In this document: positions 50,254 through 58,607 of the stretch, piece by piece
Position numbering within the stretch: the first letter of the stretch is position 1
Layout of the letters: each line of letters begins with the position of its first letter
Origin: an archaeon HR01
GTDB taxonomy: Archaea; Thermoproteota; Nitrososphaeria_A; Caldarchaeales; Caldarchaeaceae
Assembly: GCA_002898355.1 (NCBI GenBank)
Contig: BEHD01000001.1
Span: forward strand, 62,001-126,000
Direction: 5' to 3'
DNA length: 64,000 nt
Notes under the pieces: generated by a model
What the model was told of the DNA's origin: nothing
The model's database searches: none
The model's input: only the letters and a program-made list of their open reading frames with translations
Translations under genes and position numbers: made by a program

Positions 50254-51132
50254 CTAAAATAGTTGCCGTCTTCCGAGATATCTTAAAATACCTAACGCAG
50301 ATATGCGGATGAGGTTGTCTGCGTAGGCGGGTATGGGCCGGCCAGCCTCCTCCTCCAAGGTTTTCCTTAACCTCTGAATAACCTTACCCGCATCCATCTC
50401 ATCTCTGAAGGCCTCAACCCACATCACTGTTCTCTCCACCATCCTTCTCACCCGCTCCCCGGAGGGGTCAGTAGGCCCATAGTGGGGTGTTAGAAAAAAT
50501 CTAGCCCCCAAACCACCGAGCTTCCGCATGCTATTGATGTACTGGTCTAGGTCGAAGCTTGGTGGCGGCGTGGTGGGTATGATGGCTGGGAAGTCAGGGT
50601 ACTGGGCGGGGACTGCGTCGGCGGTTACTACCGACTGGCTGGAGGACTCGAATATGGAGATTTGGTGTGGCGCATGTCCCGGTGTGTATATGAAGGTGAG
50701 TTCACATCTGCCCAGCCCCAATACTTCACCGTCAGCAACGGCGCGGACCCTGTCTTCCTGTACAGGTTCAACGTCTCCGAAAAGCTTCATTATCTCGGGT
50801 CCGTAGATTCTCTTAACACTTTCTATGAGCTTATCTGGGCTGACCAGATGTTTTACGGCCTGGGGGTGGGCGAGGACCTCCGCCTCTGGATAGAGTTTTG
50901 CAAGCCCGGCCACCCCTCCGCAGTGGTCTAGATGGACGTGGGTTGGGATTATGTAGTCAAGGCGCTGAACCCCCAATTCCTGCAGCTTCGAGTAGACGTT
51001 ATCAAGGCTTGAGGCATAGCCGGTGTCGAGGATTGCCGTCTTCACATCCTTAACTAGATAGCAGGCCACCGCCCTCCTGAAACCTAGTGCAGCCGTATCC
51101 AACAGATATACAGAGTCCAGCTTTTCAAACAT
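50254..51132 (-). CDS. MBL-fold metallohydrolase
   Basis: The 292-residue protein has the metal motif Thr-His-Val-His-Leu-Asp-His-Cys-Gly-Gly (about 61-70), His in Thr-Pro-Gly-His-Ala-Pro-His, Asp in Thr-Ala-Asp-Ala and His in Thr-Pro-His-Tyr-Gly. The substrate is unknown. Its ATG overlaps the end of the PPP phosphatase gene by 8 bases, so it belongs to the sucCD operon. Confidence 0.85.
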   Translation of the reverse strand: MFEKLDSVYLLDTAALGFRRAVACYLVKDVKTAILDTGYASSLDNVYSKLQELGVQRLDYIIPTHVHLDHCGGVAGLAKLYPEAEVLAHPQAVKHLVSPDKLIESVKRIYGPEIMKLFGDVEPVQEDRVRAVADGEVLGLGRCELTFIYTPGHAPHQISIFESSSQSVVTADAVPAQYPDFPAIIPTTPPPSFDLDQYINSMRKLGGLGARFFLTPHYGPTDPSGERVRRMVERTVMWVEAFRDEMDAGKVIQRLRKTLEEEAGRPIPAYADNLIRISALGILRYLGRRQLF

Positions 51133-51931
51133 AGTCCAGCACCTCTATCGAGATCTCTTTCCCAGATATTAGGGCGGCCCTCGGGCGGAGGCCGTAATAT
51201 CGGCAGGAGAAGACTGTGAGAAGTCTTTTGCCGAAGAGGTAGGCGTATCCATCTGCTACGGGCTGGTGGGCCCTGATGAGGAGTCGAAGCCGGTTCCTCT
51301 CCATGAATCTAGTAAGAACATCCCCTCCGAAGAGCCTCGCCATGCCTCCTCTGGGGCTGGGCTGGAAGCCTTCAACATCCTCGTCGGGGTCGTTCCATAA
51401 GAGCTGGACAACCACACGGTCTTCAGGCTCCAAAGCACCCTTGCCTAGGCTGGAGAGCTGGCCCACATCCGTAACCCCTTCCGGCAGGCCGCCGTGAAGA
51501 CATAGTACGTCACCGCCTATTATGGCCGTGTACGGGAGCTCTGCGAAGAGGCCGGCGAAAAGCCGGTAGACCTCACCCCCATAATAGCGTGACACAACAT
51601 CGTAGAAGCCGTAAACCTCATTCATTGAGACCGTTTCATGATTACCCCTGAGTAGGTGGACCCTCCTAGGATTCTCCAGTTTTCTCTCAAGAATCTCGCA
51701 TATATTCTCGATTTGCTGGGGCCCTCTGTCTACGTAGTCGCCGAGGAAGAGGATGTTGGAGCCATACCTCTCAGCCATCTGAAATCCTTTGAGGGTGGAT
51801 TCTAGGTCTCCATGGGTGTCACCCACAACCAAGACCTTCTCCGCCTCAATCCGGAGCATAGACGGCTCACCGGCAATTAACGATGTGGCCTCGCTGAGTA
51901 GTCTTCTCAGCTGGCTGATGCCGGGTCTCAA
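51125..51931 (-). CDS. PPP-family serine/threonine protein phosphatase
   Basis: The 268-residue enzyme has the complete PPP metal signature: Gly-Asp-Thr-His-Gly-Asp, Gly-Asp-Tyr-Val-Asp-Arg-Gly, Leu-Arg-Gly-Asn-His-Glu and Leu-His-Gly-Gly, plus Ile-Arg-Ala-His-Gln near the C-terminus. This is the eukaryote-like PP1/PP2A archaeal group. It removes phosphate from proteins. Its gene overlaps sucD by 4 bases (ATGA), an unusual place for a signalling enzyme. Confidence 0.9.
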   Translation of the reverse strand: MRPGISQLRRLLSEATSLIAGEPSMLRIEAEKVLVVGDTHGDLESTLKGFQMAERYGSNILFLGDYVDRGPQQIENICEILERKLENPRRVHLLRGNHETVSMNEVYGFYDVVSRYYGGEVYRLFAGLFAELPYTAIIGGDVLCLHGGLPEGVTDVGQLSSLGKGALEPEDRVVVQLLWNDPDEDVEGFQPSPRGGMARLFGGDVLTRFMERNRLRLLIRAHQPVADGYAYLFGKRLLTVFSCRYYGLRPRAALISGKEISIEVLDYV

Positions 51932-52815
51932 GCTTTGACGCCTGCCAGCAGCTTCGAAAGCAGGGTGGAGACTTCTGAGGGTGTGCTGGCTACATGCACA
52001 CCAGCGCTTCTCAGCGCTTTAACCTTGCTTTCATAGTCCCCCATCCCCATGGAGATGATGGCGCCTGCGTGCCCCATCCTCTTTTCAGGTGGTGCAGTAA
52101 CACCCGCAACGTATGCTACCACGGGCTTCTTGAACCCTCTAACCCTAATGTATTCCGCAGCCCTCTCCTCCATGTCGCCGCCTATTTCACCGATCAGGAC
52201 GACCGCCTTAGTATCATTATCCTTCTCGAACATGGTTAAAACCTCTATGAAATCCAGTCCTGTGATAGGGTCGCCGCCTATGCCTACCGCCGTGGTCTGT
52301 CCCAGCCCAAGTTTAGAGATGCCGTAGGCTATCTCGTAGGTGAGTGTTCCGCTCCTCGAAACCATCCCCACCACCCCTCTCCTGAATATGTGCCCCGGCA
52401 TGATACCCACCTTCGCCTCCCCAGGCGTGATGACGCCTGGACAGTTGGGCCCCACAACTTCAACCCCGTGCAATCTGGCGTATCTTAGAAATGAGATGGT
52501 GTCGTGGATGGGGACATGTTCGGTTATTATCACCAAAAGCCTTAACCCAGCATCTACAGCCTCGTAGACGGCGTCGGCTACATTTGGAGCAGGCACCATG
52601 ATGAGCGAGGTGTTTATCTCGGGATGGCTCCGCACCGCCTCCTCCACCGTGTTATATATCGGTATGCCGTCGAGCCGCTGGCCGCCTTTCATGGGTGTAA
52701 CTCCTGCTAAAACCTTTGTTCCATACTGGAGCATGGAGCGGGTGTGGAAGGCACCCTGCCTCCCTGTAGCTCCCTGGACAACTACGGCTGTGCCACTCCC
52801 AACAAGTATGGCCAT
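51928..52815 (-). CDS. sucD: Succinate-CoA ligase, alpha subunit
   Basis: The 295-residue subunit has the CoA-binding Gly-Ala-Thr-Gly-Arg-Gln-Gly at about 15-21, Pro-Asn-Cys-Pro-Gly, and the phospho-His segment Gly-His-Ala-Gly-Ala (about 245-249). With the beta subunit it makes ATP or GTP from succinyl-CoA. It follows sucC by 6 bases. Confidence 0.94.
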   Translation of the reverse strand: MAILVGSGTAVVVQGATGRQGAFHTRSMLQYGTKVLAGVTPMKGGQRLDGIPIYNTVEEAVRSHPEINTSLIMVPAPNVADAVYEAVDAGLRLLVIITEHVPIHDTISFLRYARLHGVEVVGPNCPGVITPGEAKVGIMPGHIFRRGVVGMVSRSGTLTYEIAYGISKLGLGQTTAVGIGGDPITGLDFIEVLTMFEKDNDTKAVVLIGEIGGDMEERAAEYIRVRGFKKPVVAYVAGVTAPPEKRMGHAGAIISMGMGDYESKVKALRSAGVHVASTPSEVSTLLSKLLAGVKA

Positions 52816-52821
52816 ACCCCT

Positions 52822-53949
52822 TCACACGCTCCTGGCCAGCTGCACAGCCTTCTCAGCCGCCTCCTCCATCGAGTCCAACGGGTAGAGGCCGCTATCCACC
52901 AAAATCTTCCTCCCCTCCTCCTCATTAGTCCCCATCATCCTGACCACTATCTTCTTACCACCCCCCACTTCACGGCTCGCCTTAACCAGGCCCCTCGCCA
53001 CCTCGTCGCATCTAGTAATGCCGGCGAGAATGTTTACGAACAAGACCTTCACCCTTGGATGGCTGAGGATTAGATATGCGGCCTTCTCGACAACCTCCTC
53101 GCTGGCCCCACCGCCTACGTCTAGGAAGTTGGCCGGCCTACCACCCTTCAACTTCACCATATCCATTGTTGCCATCGTCAGACCTGCACCATTGCCTATA
53201 ATCCCAATATCACCATCCAGCTCCACAGCGCTGAATCCGAGACGGCGTGCCTCAGCCTCGAACCCCTCCCCCTCATCCATCCTCATGAACTCAGCATGCC
53301 TAAACAAGGCGTTATCATCGAGGATTATCTTGGCATCCAGGGCCACCAGCCCACCCTCAGGCGTTAAAGCCAGAGGGTTTATCTCGGCCAGTTCACAGTC
53401 CATATCCCTGAAAAGACGGTAGAGATTTTTGATGATCTCCTCCAAGGTCTTAACTGGCTGCCCTGAAAGAGATGTGAATAGGAGGGCTTTCCGTACCTGG
53501 TATTGGCTCAGCCCTATCAGAGGGTCTATACCTATCTTCAACAGCTTCTCAGGGGATATTCTGGCCAGCTCCTCAATCTCCACACCGCCCTCAGCAGACA
53601 AAATCATCACGGCGGACCTCCTGCTCCTCTCCACAGTGATGGCTAGGTATAGCTCCTTCTCTATCGTCTGATACGGAGTTACTATCACGGAGCGGACCTT
53701 CTCACCTTTCACAGTCCCAGCCAGCATCTCGCCAGCCAGCCGGCCCGCCGCCTCGGATGTCTCCGCAACCTTCACCCCTCCAGCCTTCCCCCGACCAGCA
53801 ACGAGAACCTGAGCCTTCACCACAACCCTTCCACCCAGCTCCTCAGCCGCTCTAACGGCCTCCTCCACACTTCTAGCCACCTTAAACGGCGTCACGGGAA
53901 TACCGTAGGCTTGGAAGAGCTGGCGTGCCTGATACTCGTATAACTTCAT
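52822..53949 (-). CDS. sucC: Succinate-CoA ligase, beta subunit
   Basis: The 375-residue subunit begins with Glu-Tyr-Gln-Ala-Arg, has the ATP-grasp parts (Val-Val-Lys-Ala-Gln-Val-Leu-Val-Ala-Gly-Arg-Gly-Lys-Ala-Gly-Gly, about 46-61), Glu-Ile-Asn-Pro-Leu, and Gly-Asn-Gly-Ala-Gly and Leu-Asp-Val-Gly-Gly-Gly-Ala. It heads the operon sucC-sucD-phosphatase-MBL. Confidence 0.94.
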   Translation of the reverse strand: MKLYEYQARQLFQAYGIPVTPFKVARSVEEAVRAAEELGGRVVVKAQVLVAGRGKAGGVKVAETSEAAGRLAGEMLAGTVKGEKVRSVIVTPYQTIEKELYLAITVERSRRSAVMILSAEGGVEIEELARISPEKLLKIGIDPLIGLSQYQVRKALLFTSLSGQPVKTLEEIIKNLYRLFRDMDCELAEINPLALTPEGGLVALDAKIILDDNALFRHAEFMRMDEGEGFEAEARRLGFSAVELDGDIGIIGNGAGLTMATMDMVKLKGGRPANFLDVGGGASEEVVEKAAYLILSHPRVKVLFVNILAGITRCDEVARGLVKASREVGGGKKIVVRMMGTNEEEGRKILVDSGLYPLDSMEEAAEKAVQLARSV

Positions 53950-53973
53950 CTTCTCCTCCGTCCACGCTGTGAC

Positions 53974-54639
53974 TCAATAATTTAAACTACTCTCCGAGTA
54001 TAGCGTGCGGTCTTCCACCCCAGCCTCTCTAAAAGCCTTCATACGGGCCTGACATCCCCCGCATAAACCACAGTGGAGCTCCCCAACTCTCCAGCAGCTC
54101 CAAGAAAGTTCTAGCGGAGCCCCCAGACTATGGCCCAGCCCGACCACATCAGCCTTCCTCAAACCTATCAGAGGGGTCAGTATCCGCAGCCTAGGATATG
54201 GTAGAGACCTCCCAATCAACGCCTCCAGCTCATCCAGATATGGGCGGCTGGCATCTGGTAAACCTGTCTGATCCTCTAAGGTATGGCCGCCGGCTAGGGC
54301 CTCGGCGTCTGTCTGGGCTGCTATATGGGCTGCAAGCGAGTAATAGATGATGTTCTTGTAGGGTATGATGATGTTGGGGGCGTCAGGTATTGCGTTGTAT
54401 ATGCTTTTTTTGGCATCCTCTGTAAAGTCGAAGAGCTCCCTCAGAAACTCAAGGTTGAAAACCATGAGAGTGGCCTTGCCAAGCCTACTAGCAATTCTCT
54501 CTGCGGCCTCCCTCTCCCTAGGATTCCGCCTGTAGGTGTTGAAGCTTAGAAGTATGAGCTCCCAACCCTCGGCCCTAAGTTTCCAGGCGAGGGTTGTTGA
54601 GTCCATTCCACCTGAGAAGAGGGCCACAACCCTACCCAT
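53974..54639 (-). CDS. queC: 7-cyano-7-deazaguanine synthase
   Basis: The 221-residue protein has the PP-loop Ser9-Gly-Gly-Met-Asp-Ser14, Gly-Gly-His and Asp-Gln-Thr (ATP/adenylate site), Ser-Trp-Ser-Cys-Trp, and Cys-Gly-Leu-Cys-Gly-Gly-Cys, which with the earlier Cys makes the zinc site of QueC. It converts 7-carboxy-7-deazaguanine to preQ0, the precursor of archaeosine in archaeal tRNA. It overlaps queD by 8 bases. Confidence 0.92.
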   Translation of the reverse strand: MGRVVALFSGGMDSTTLAWKLRAEGWELILLSFNTYRRNPREREAAERIASRLGKATLMVFNLEFLRELFDFTEDAKKSIYNAIPDAPNIIIPYKNIIYYSLAAHIAAQTDAEALAGGHTLEDQTGLPDASRPYLDELEALIGRSLPYPRLRILTPLIGLRKADVVGLGHSLGAPLELSWSCWRVGELHCGLCGGCQARMKAFREAGVEDRTLYSESSLNY

Positions 54640-55150
54640 AAGGTTCAGCGTCCACTGTTGAGATGGACCACTTGTTCAACCCCTCAGAAAGCCTCACGTA
54701 TATCCCGCTAACATTCTCCGGCATCCTCTCCCTTATGAGGGCTGCTATATGGGCTGAAATATTCTCGGAGGTGGACTCGGAGTCTATCACATATATCGAG
54801 GCGACAGGTGTCTCTATCATATATTCGCCGCCTATACCCCTAAAACTGATAGAGGCCCGGCCGTCCTGAATCTTCACATATTTTCTTGAGACGATTAGCT
54901 TGTGATCCATCATATTAATGATGGACCTCAATATATCTTTCAGCTCACCAAACTCTACAACCATATCGTCGACAAGACGGCCCGTAAGCCCCACCCTCAC
55001 GCTGGCTGTATGTCCGTGGAGGACACCGCATTTGGGGGAGCTGGGGAGAAAGTGGGCGTAGTCAAAGTTAAGTGAGCTGCCGCCGACCTCAACCACCCTC
55101 CTCGCAAGAGATCTTCCATCGGCCTTAGGGGATGTTACCACAGCCATCAT
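54632..55150 (-). CDS. queD: 6-carboxytetrahydropterin synthase family protein
   Basis: From ATG 55150 the product has 172 residues, with Phe-Asp-Tyr-Ala-His and Cys-Gly-Val-Leu-His-Gly-His (the QueD Cys and three zinc His) and a late Ser-Glu-Gly. It makes 6-carboxytetrahydropterin, the second step of the preQ0 pathway, matching the next gene queC. A GGGAG site precedes this ATG by 7-8 bases; an earlier in-frame start at 55201 would overlap thyX. Confidence 0.87.
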   Translation of the reverse strand: MMAVVTSPKADGRSLARRVVEVGGSSLNFDYAHFLPSSPKCGVLHGHTASVRVGLTGRLVDDMVVEFGELKDILRSIINMMDHKLIVSRKYVKIQDGRASISFRGIGGEYMIETPVASIYVIDSESTSENISAHIAALIRERMPENVSGIYVRLSEGLNKWSISTVDAEPYG

Positions 55151-55166
55151 ACGATGGCTCCCGCTA

Positions 55167-56570
55167 TTAGAGGTTTCCCTGCTGGAGCTTGTGGATTTCA
55201 TCGCTGTACCTATGATATTTGAGTATTATCGGGCACCAATCCTTCTCAGGACAGTAGCCCAGGTAGCGGCATTTCTCACCCATGTGTCTAGCGGTATCTG
55301 GATAGGTCTTCTCCAGCTCCCTCCATATCTTATAGGCTATACCCCTCTCCTCCCACTGGGTGTAGCTGCATGTCCTTGTGCCTATGAAGCCCTGGGGGTA
55401 GAGAAGGTTGTAGCCGTTATAACACCTGACAACGTATAATCTCAGGGCCTGAGGGAGTATGTAGCATGCTGCCGACGGCTTGACACCCATCGACACCAGC
55501 TCCTCATACGTATTCAACGCATCTAGGACTGCGTCGATATAGTGGGTTTTCAGCCTCTCATCCTTCTTGATGGTGGGTGGTGTGACGATGTTCTCCTGGG
55601 GGGATTTTAAAGCCCTCTCAGCCGCTGTATAGATGGATTCCACAGCTGTAGGCACTGTCCTATGTCTGACAGCTTGATGATAGGCCACCAGTGACATGGG
55701 TTCAAGGGTTGTGGCCGATATAAGCGGGTTCACCGAATCCAATACCTCCTTCAAGTCCTCGGAGAACGGCGGTAAATCACCTATGAGGTTGACATGGTTG
55801 AGGATGACGGGCTCCTGCGGCATCCCCGCATTCCTCACGATCTTCTCCAACAATATGTCGTGTGGTTTGAACAACAGCGGGTATGGGTAGGAGGTCAGCC
55901 TATTCCTAAACGACATGCGGGCACGATATAGCTGCGGCGCTATCTCAGCTATTTTGCCGCCATAGACCTCTGCGAACGCGTGAACTTCTGCAGGTAGATA
56001 GCCCGACTTCTCAGAGCATAGCTGAAGCAGCCCCACATAGTTTTCGAAGCTGGAGCTTATGAAGAGGGATGTGGCAGTGCCTAGGGGGAGAAGATATCTA
56101 GCATCCTCCAGCTCAACACCCGCCTCCAAAAGCTGGTCATAGGTTTTGAGAAGCTTCTGGAACATCTTCCAATATAGCTGCCTACCATCGCCCAAGTCTA
56201 GCGGCTCGACAGCGTCATCTAATGTCACCCTGCTACGTCTCTGGGATTCTTGGAGATAGGAGCCGAAGATGGGTGCCACCAGAACAAGGGATAGGGCCCG
56301 GCTACATTTTAGCACCTCCAGCTCTAGGTGGAGGGATGTGGTGATTGATGCATGTCCTCTACGGGTGGATTCGGAATGCATCCGCAGAGTCGTCTTTCTC
56401 AAGTCCTTGCCGGAGGAGAGCAGAGCGCCTATCTTAGCCTCCACGTCTAGCCCTCCAAAGGTTCCCAGACCTTCAGCCGCTAGGAATTCATCGGGCCCCA
56501 CATCTACATTCTTTCCGTCAACCGCTATGCTAGCCCTTGGCCCGTATCCGTAGAACTTGACCCTAAACAT
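55167..56570 (-). CDS. Tandem flavin-dependent thymidylate synthase (ThyX-like)
   Basis: From ATG 56570 the product has 467 residues with two ThyX-like halves. Half one (about 1-230) has Arg-Arg-Gly-His-Ala-Ser (70-75), Ser-Tyr-Leu-Gln-Glu-Ser-Gln-Arg (104-111) and Ala-Arg-Tyr-Leu-Leu-Pro-Leu-Gly (157-164), but Ala-Pro-Ile where Arg-His-Arg is expected. Half two has Arg302-His-Arg304 and Ala-Cys-Tyr-Ile-Leu-Pro (368-373) but lacks the Ser-Tyr-x-Gln-Glu-Ser part. ThyX methylates dUMP with methylenetetrahydrofolate and FAD. Three Cys near the end (434, 440, 446) are unusual. The longer frame to 56699 is not expected. It probably shares a transcript with queD and queC. Confidence 0.78.
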   Translation of the reverse strand: MFRVKFYGYGPRASIAVDGKNVDVGPDEFLAAEGLGTFGGLDVEAKIGALLSSGKDLRKTTLRMHSESTRRGHASITTSLHLELEVLKCSRALSLVLVAPIFGSYLQESQRRSRVTLDDAVEPLDLGDGRQLYWKMFQKLLKTYDQLLEAGVELEDARYLLPLGTATSLFISSSFENYVGLLQLCSEKSGYLPAEVHAFAEVYGGKIAEIAPQLYRARMSFRNRLTSYPYPLLFKPHDILLEKIVRNAGMPQEPVILNHVNLIGDLPPFSEDLKEVLDSVNPLISATTLEPMSLVAYHQAVRHRTVPTAVESIYTAAERALKSPQENIVTPPTIKKDERLKTHYIDAVLDALNTYEELVSMGVKPSAACYILPQALRLYVVRCYNGYNLLYPQGFIGTRTCSYTQWEERGIAYKIWRELEKTYPDTARHMGEKCRYLGYCPEKDWCPIILKYHRYSDEIHKLQQGNL

Positions 56571-56599
56571 GTGCCAAAGCCTTGCTCTAGATAGCTCAT

Positions 56600-56612
56600 A
56601 CCCTAAATTTAA
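56600..56612. promoter_or_regulatory. Divergent promoter box A of carS and the tandem ThyX gene
   Basis: CTAAATTTAAG is near-palindromic. Its centre at 56606 is 27 bases before the carS ATG on the plus strand; on the minus strand it predicts a start near 56579, 9 bases before the ThyX ATG. One box may serve both genes. Confidence 0.45.
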
Positions 56613-56632
56613 GCCGGCACCCACATGTATGG

Positions 56633-57157
56633 ATGGTTTTGGAGTCTTTTCTCCTGGGACTGGCCTATATCTTCCCAGCCTACGTGGCCAACGCCACACC
56701 TGTGGTAGCAGTAAAGATTCTGGGAAGAGCCCATCCGATAGATTGCAGGACAGTGATGATCGATGGGAGGAGGGTTCTAGGTGACGGTAAGACTTGGGAG
56801 GGGCTTATAGCGGGTGTAGGATTCGGGACCTTCACGGGTTTTGTCATGAGCCTCTTCATACCTTACCTGTTCAGGTCGATGGCCGAAGTGTTTACGCTTT
56901 CTGCTGGTGCGCTGCTAGGCGACATCCTAGGAGCCTTCATCAAGAGGAGGGTCGGCCTACCCACAGGCTCGCCAGCCCCACTCCTCGACCAGCTGGGATT
57001 TCTAATCATCGGGCTTCTCTTGGTTCACATCATCTTCACCCTCCCACCATGGATAGACGCCACCACGATAATCCTCCTAATGGTCTTCACCTTCGCCATG
57101 CATATCGGAACAAACCTCTTCGCATACCTCGTAAGGCTCAAGGACAGATGGTATTAG
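56633..57157 (+). CDS. carS: CDP-archaeol synthase
   Basis: The 174-residue membrane protein has about five spans, with Tyr-Val-Ala-Asn-Ala-Thr-Pro-Val, then Leu-Gly-Asp-Gly-Lys-Thr-Trp-Glu-Gly (48-56 region) and Gly-Asp-Ile-Leu-Gly-Ala-Phe-Ile-Lys-Arg-Arg, the signature of the CarS/CDP-alcohol transferase-like family. It couples CTP to unsaturated archaeol phosphate in archaeal lipid synthesis. Start ATG 56633 is fixed by the box A 27 bases upstream. Confidence 0.93.
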   Translation: MVLESFLLGLAYIFPAYVANATPVVAVKILGRAHPIDCRTVMIDGRRVLGDGKTWEGLIAGVGFGTFTGFVMSLFIPYLFRSMAEVFTLSAGALLGDILGAFIKRRVGLPTGSPAPLLDQLGFLIIGLLLVHIIFTLPPWIDATTIILLMVFTFAMHIGTNLFAYLVRLKDRWY

Positions 57158-57176
57158 GATGGCCTGCCCCGCATTT

Positions 57177-57689
57177 CTAAAGGGCCAGCTCAGGGTTTGT
57201 CCTTCTCAGGAGGGGTAAAAGCCTCCGAAACAAAGCGTTTATCTGGGCTAGCTCCTGTAGGCAGAGTTGTGTATCGGAAGACCTCGCTTTATCGTCTTTC
57301 ACGGCCCTGTGAACGCCTAGAAACCTAGACACTGTTGTGATGTCGTGTTCTTCGAACCCCATTTTTTCACGGGCATATCTCTGAAGGTCTAGATGGATTG
57401 CCTCGTATAGGGGTGACGGGTCGAGCTTATGATAGAGTGATCGGGCGGTGATGAATGGGATGCCCAGCCTCATGCCAGCCCAAGTGACCAAAATATCCGC
57501 ATAATGGATGGTGTGAAGGGCTGTCTTCAAAACCTTCTTCTCATCCTTCACATTCTTGACCTTGAAAACTTTGGGTTCTCCATCGTACTCCATGACGCCC
57601 AAGGCAGCTATCCTGCAGGTGACCGCATCCCATCCTGAAGACTGGATGCTCAGCATGAGGACGGTGGGTGCTAGCCTGCTCCTGTCCAC
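57177..57689 (-). CDS. RNase H-like exonuclease domain protein
   Basis: The 170-residue product has the outline of a DEDD/RNase H-like exonuclease: Thr-Val-Leu-Met-Leu-Ser-Ile near the start, Tyr-Ala-Asp-Ile-Leu-Val-Thr-Trp-Ala-Gly-Met-Arg-Leu-Gly-Ile-Pro-Phe (Asn/Asp region replaced), His-Leu-Asp-Leu-Gln, and Thr-Val-Ser-Arg-Phe-Leu-Gly. Some expected acidic residues are absent, so activity is doubtful. GTG 57689 is preceded by TCTTTTTTAAAG about 26 bases upstream. It is convergent with carS. Confidence 0.5.
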   Translation of the reverse strand: MDRSRLAPTVLMLSIQSSGWDAVTCRIAALGVMEYDGEPKVFKVKNVKDEKKVLKTALHTIHYADILVTWAGMRLGIPFITARSLYHKLDPSPLYEAIHLDLQRYAREKMGFEEHDITTVSRFLGVHRAVKDDKARSSDTQLCLQELAQINALFRRLLPLLRRTNPELAL

Positions 57690-57794
57690 AGCTTTATACA
57701 GGAGATGCCTTTAAAAAAGATAACACTCAAATAGGAATATCCGCCGCCTTTCCGGTGAGGTGTGGATATTGGCTGGTGATGGCCTTCCAGAAGG

Positions 57795-58607
57795 GTGGAT
57801 GTCTTCCAGTCCGGCCTAGCTGTTAAACCCTCCCACTTGGGAGCTGGCCAGAAGGAGAAGCTGGACAACCTAGTAAAGCTGGCAAATCATCTATTCCGGG
57901 AGAAGATGAAGTTTCTAGTCATAGATTCGGAGAGAGAAATGGATGATATAACACCATCCACATACAACCTGTTGTTAGAGAAGACCGCACATCTAAACTT
58001 TACACCGGTCCTCACCTTGCCTGTGAGAAGGTCAGATTTTCACGACCGTCTCACGGAGGTGTTGGATGTGGTTGCATGTGGTGGGGGAGGTGTCTGCCTT
58101 GTGGCCGGCAACCCCGCATATCTGGATGAAGATGAGAGGAGGGTGAAGGCTGGCCATCAGATCTTGGCTGCTGCAGAGATGTTGAGGTTGAAGGCGCCCA
58201 AAACCCTTCTGCTGGTGGGGACTGAGAAGATGGTGAGGCCGGCGTTGGAGGCTTCGAGAAGATATGGAGCCATACCCTTCACCTTATATGGTGTAGATAT
58301 GGGGTGCGAGTTGAACCGGCTGGTAGAGCTTTCAGATAACTCCGTCGCAGTCTACACACCCTACTTTATAGGGCCATACCTTCCAAGGGAGGCGTTGGAT
58401 GTTCTCCGGGGCTATGTCTCAAGAAGGGGATATCAAGGAGACGGGATGGCTTTAGGGCTTGAGAGACTAACACTCGCAGGTGGTATAGAAGAGATACGTG
58501 AAAAGGTTAGAAGGCTTTGGAGCAGCGGGGTGAATATTGTGGTCGGCTATCCAGCACTGCTGAGTCCTGAGCAGATTTCAGCGTTGGCTAGAGCTTTGGA
58601 ATTCTAG
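57795..58607 (+). CDS. Hypothetical TIM-barrel-like protein
   Basis: The 270-residue product is an alpha/beta protein with regular strand-helix alternation (Phe-Leu-Val-Ile-Asp, Thr-Leu-Leu-Leu-Val-Gly, Asn-Ile-Val-Val-Gly-Tyr-Pro) and no Cys cluster or membrane span. It resembles a divergent luciferase-like barrel, but diagnostic residues are missing. GTG 57795 start. Its end overlaps gcvT by 20 bases on the opposite strand. Function unknown. Confidence 0.5.
   Translation: MDVFQSGLAVKPSHLGAGQKEKLDNLVKLANHLFREKMKFLVIDSEREMDDITPSTYNLLLEKTAHLNFTPVLTLPVRRSDFHDRLTEVLDVVACGGGGVCLVAGNPAYLDEDERRVKAGHQILAAAEMLRLKAPKTLLLVGTEKMVRPALEASRRYGAIPFTLYGVDMGCELNRLVELSDNSVAVYTPYFIGPYLPREALDVLRGYVSRRGYQGDGMALGLERLTLAGGIEEIREKVRRLWSSGVNIVVGYPALLSPEQISALARALEF

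Noticed and set aside
55167-56699. DNA primase large subunit
   Set aside because: First considered because of the length and late Cys cluster, but the Arg-Gly-His-Ala-Ser, Gln-Glu-Ser-Gln-Arg and Arg-His-Arg motifs fit ThyX.
57177-57689. Functional 3'-5' exonuclease
   Set aside because: The fold outline is there but one or more of the acidic catalytic residues appear replaced, so only the fold was reported.
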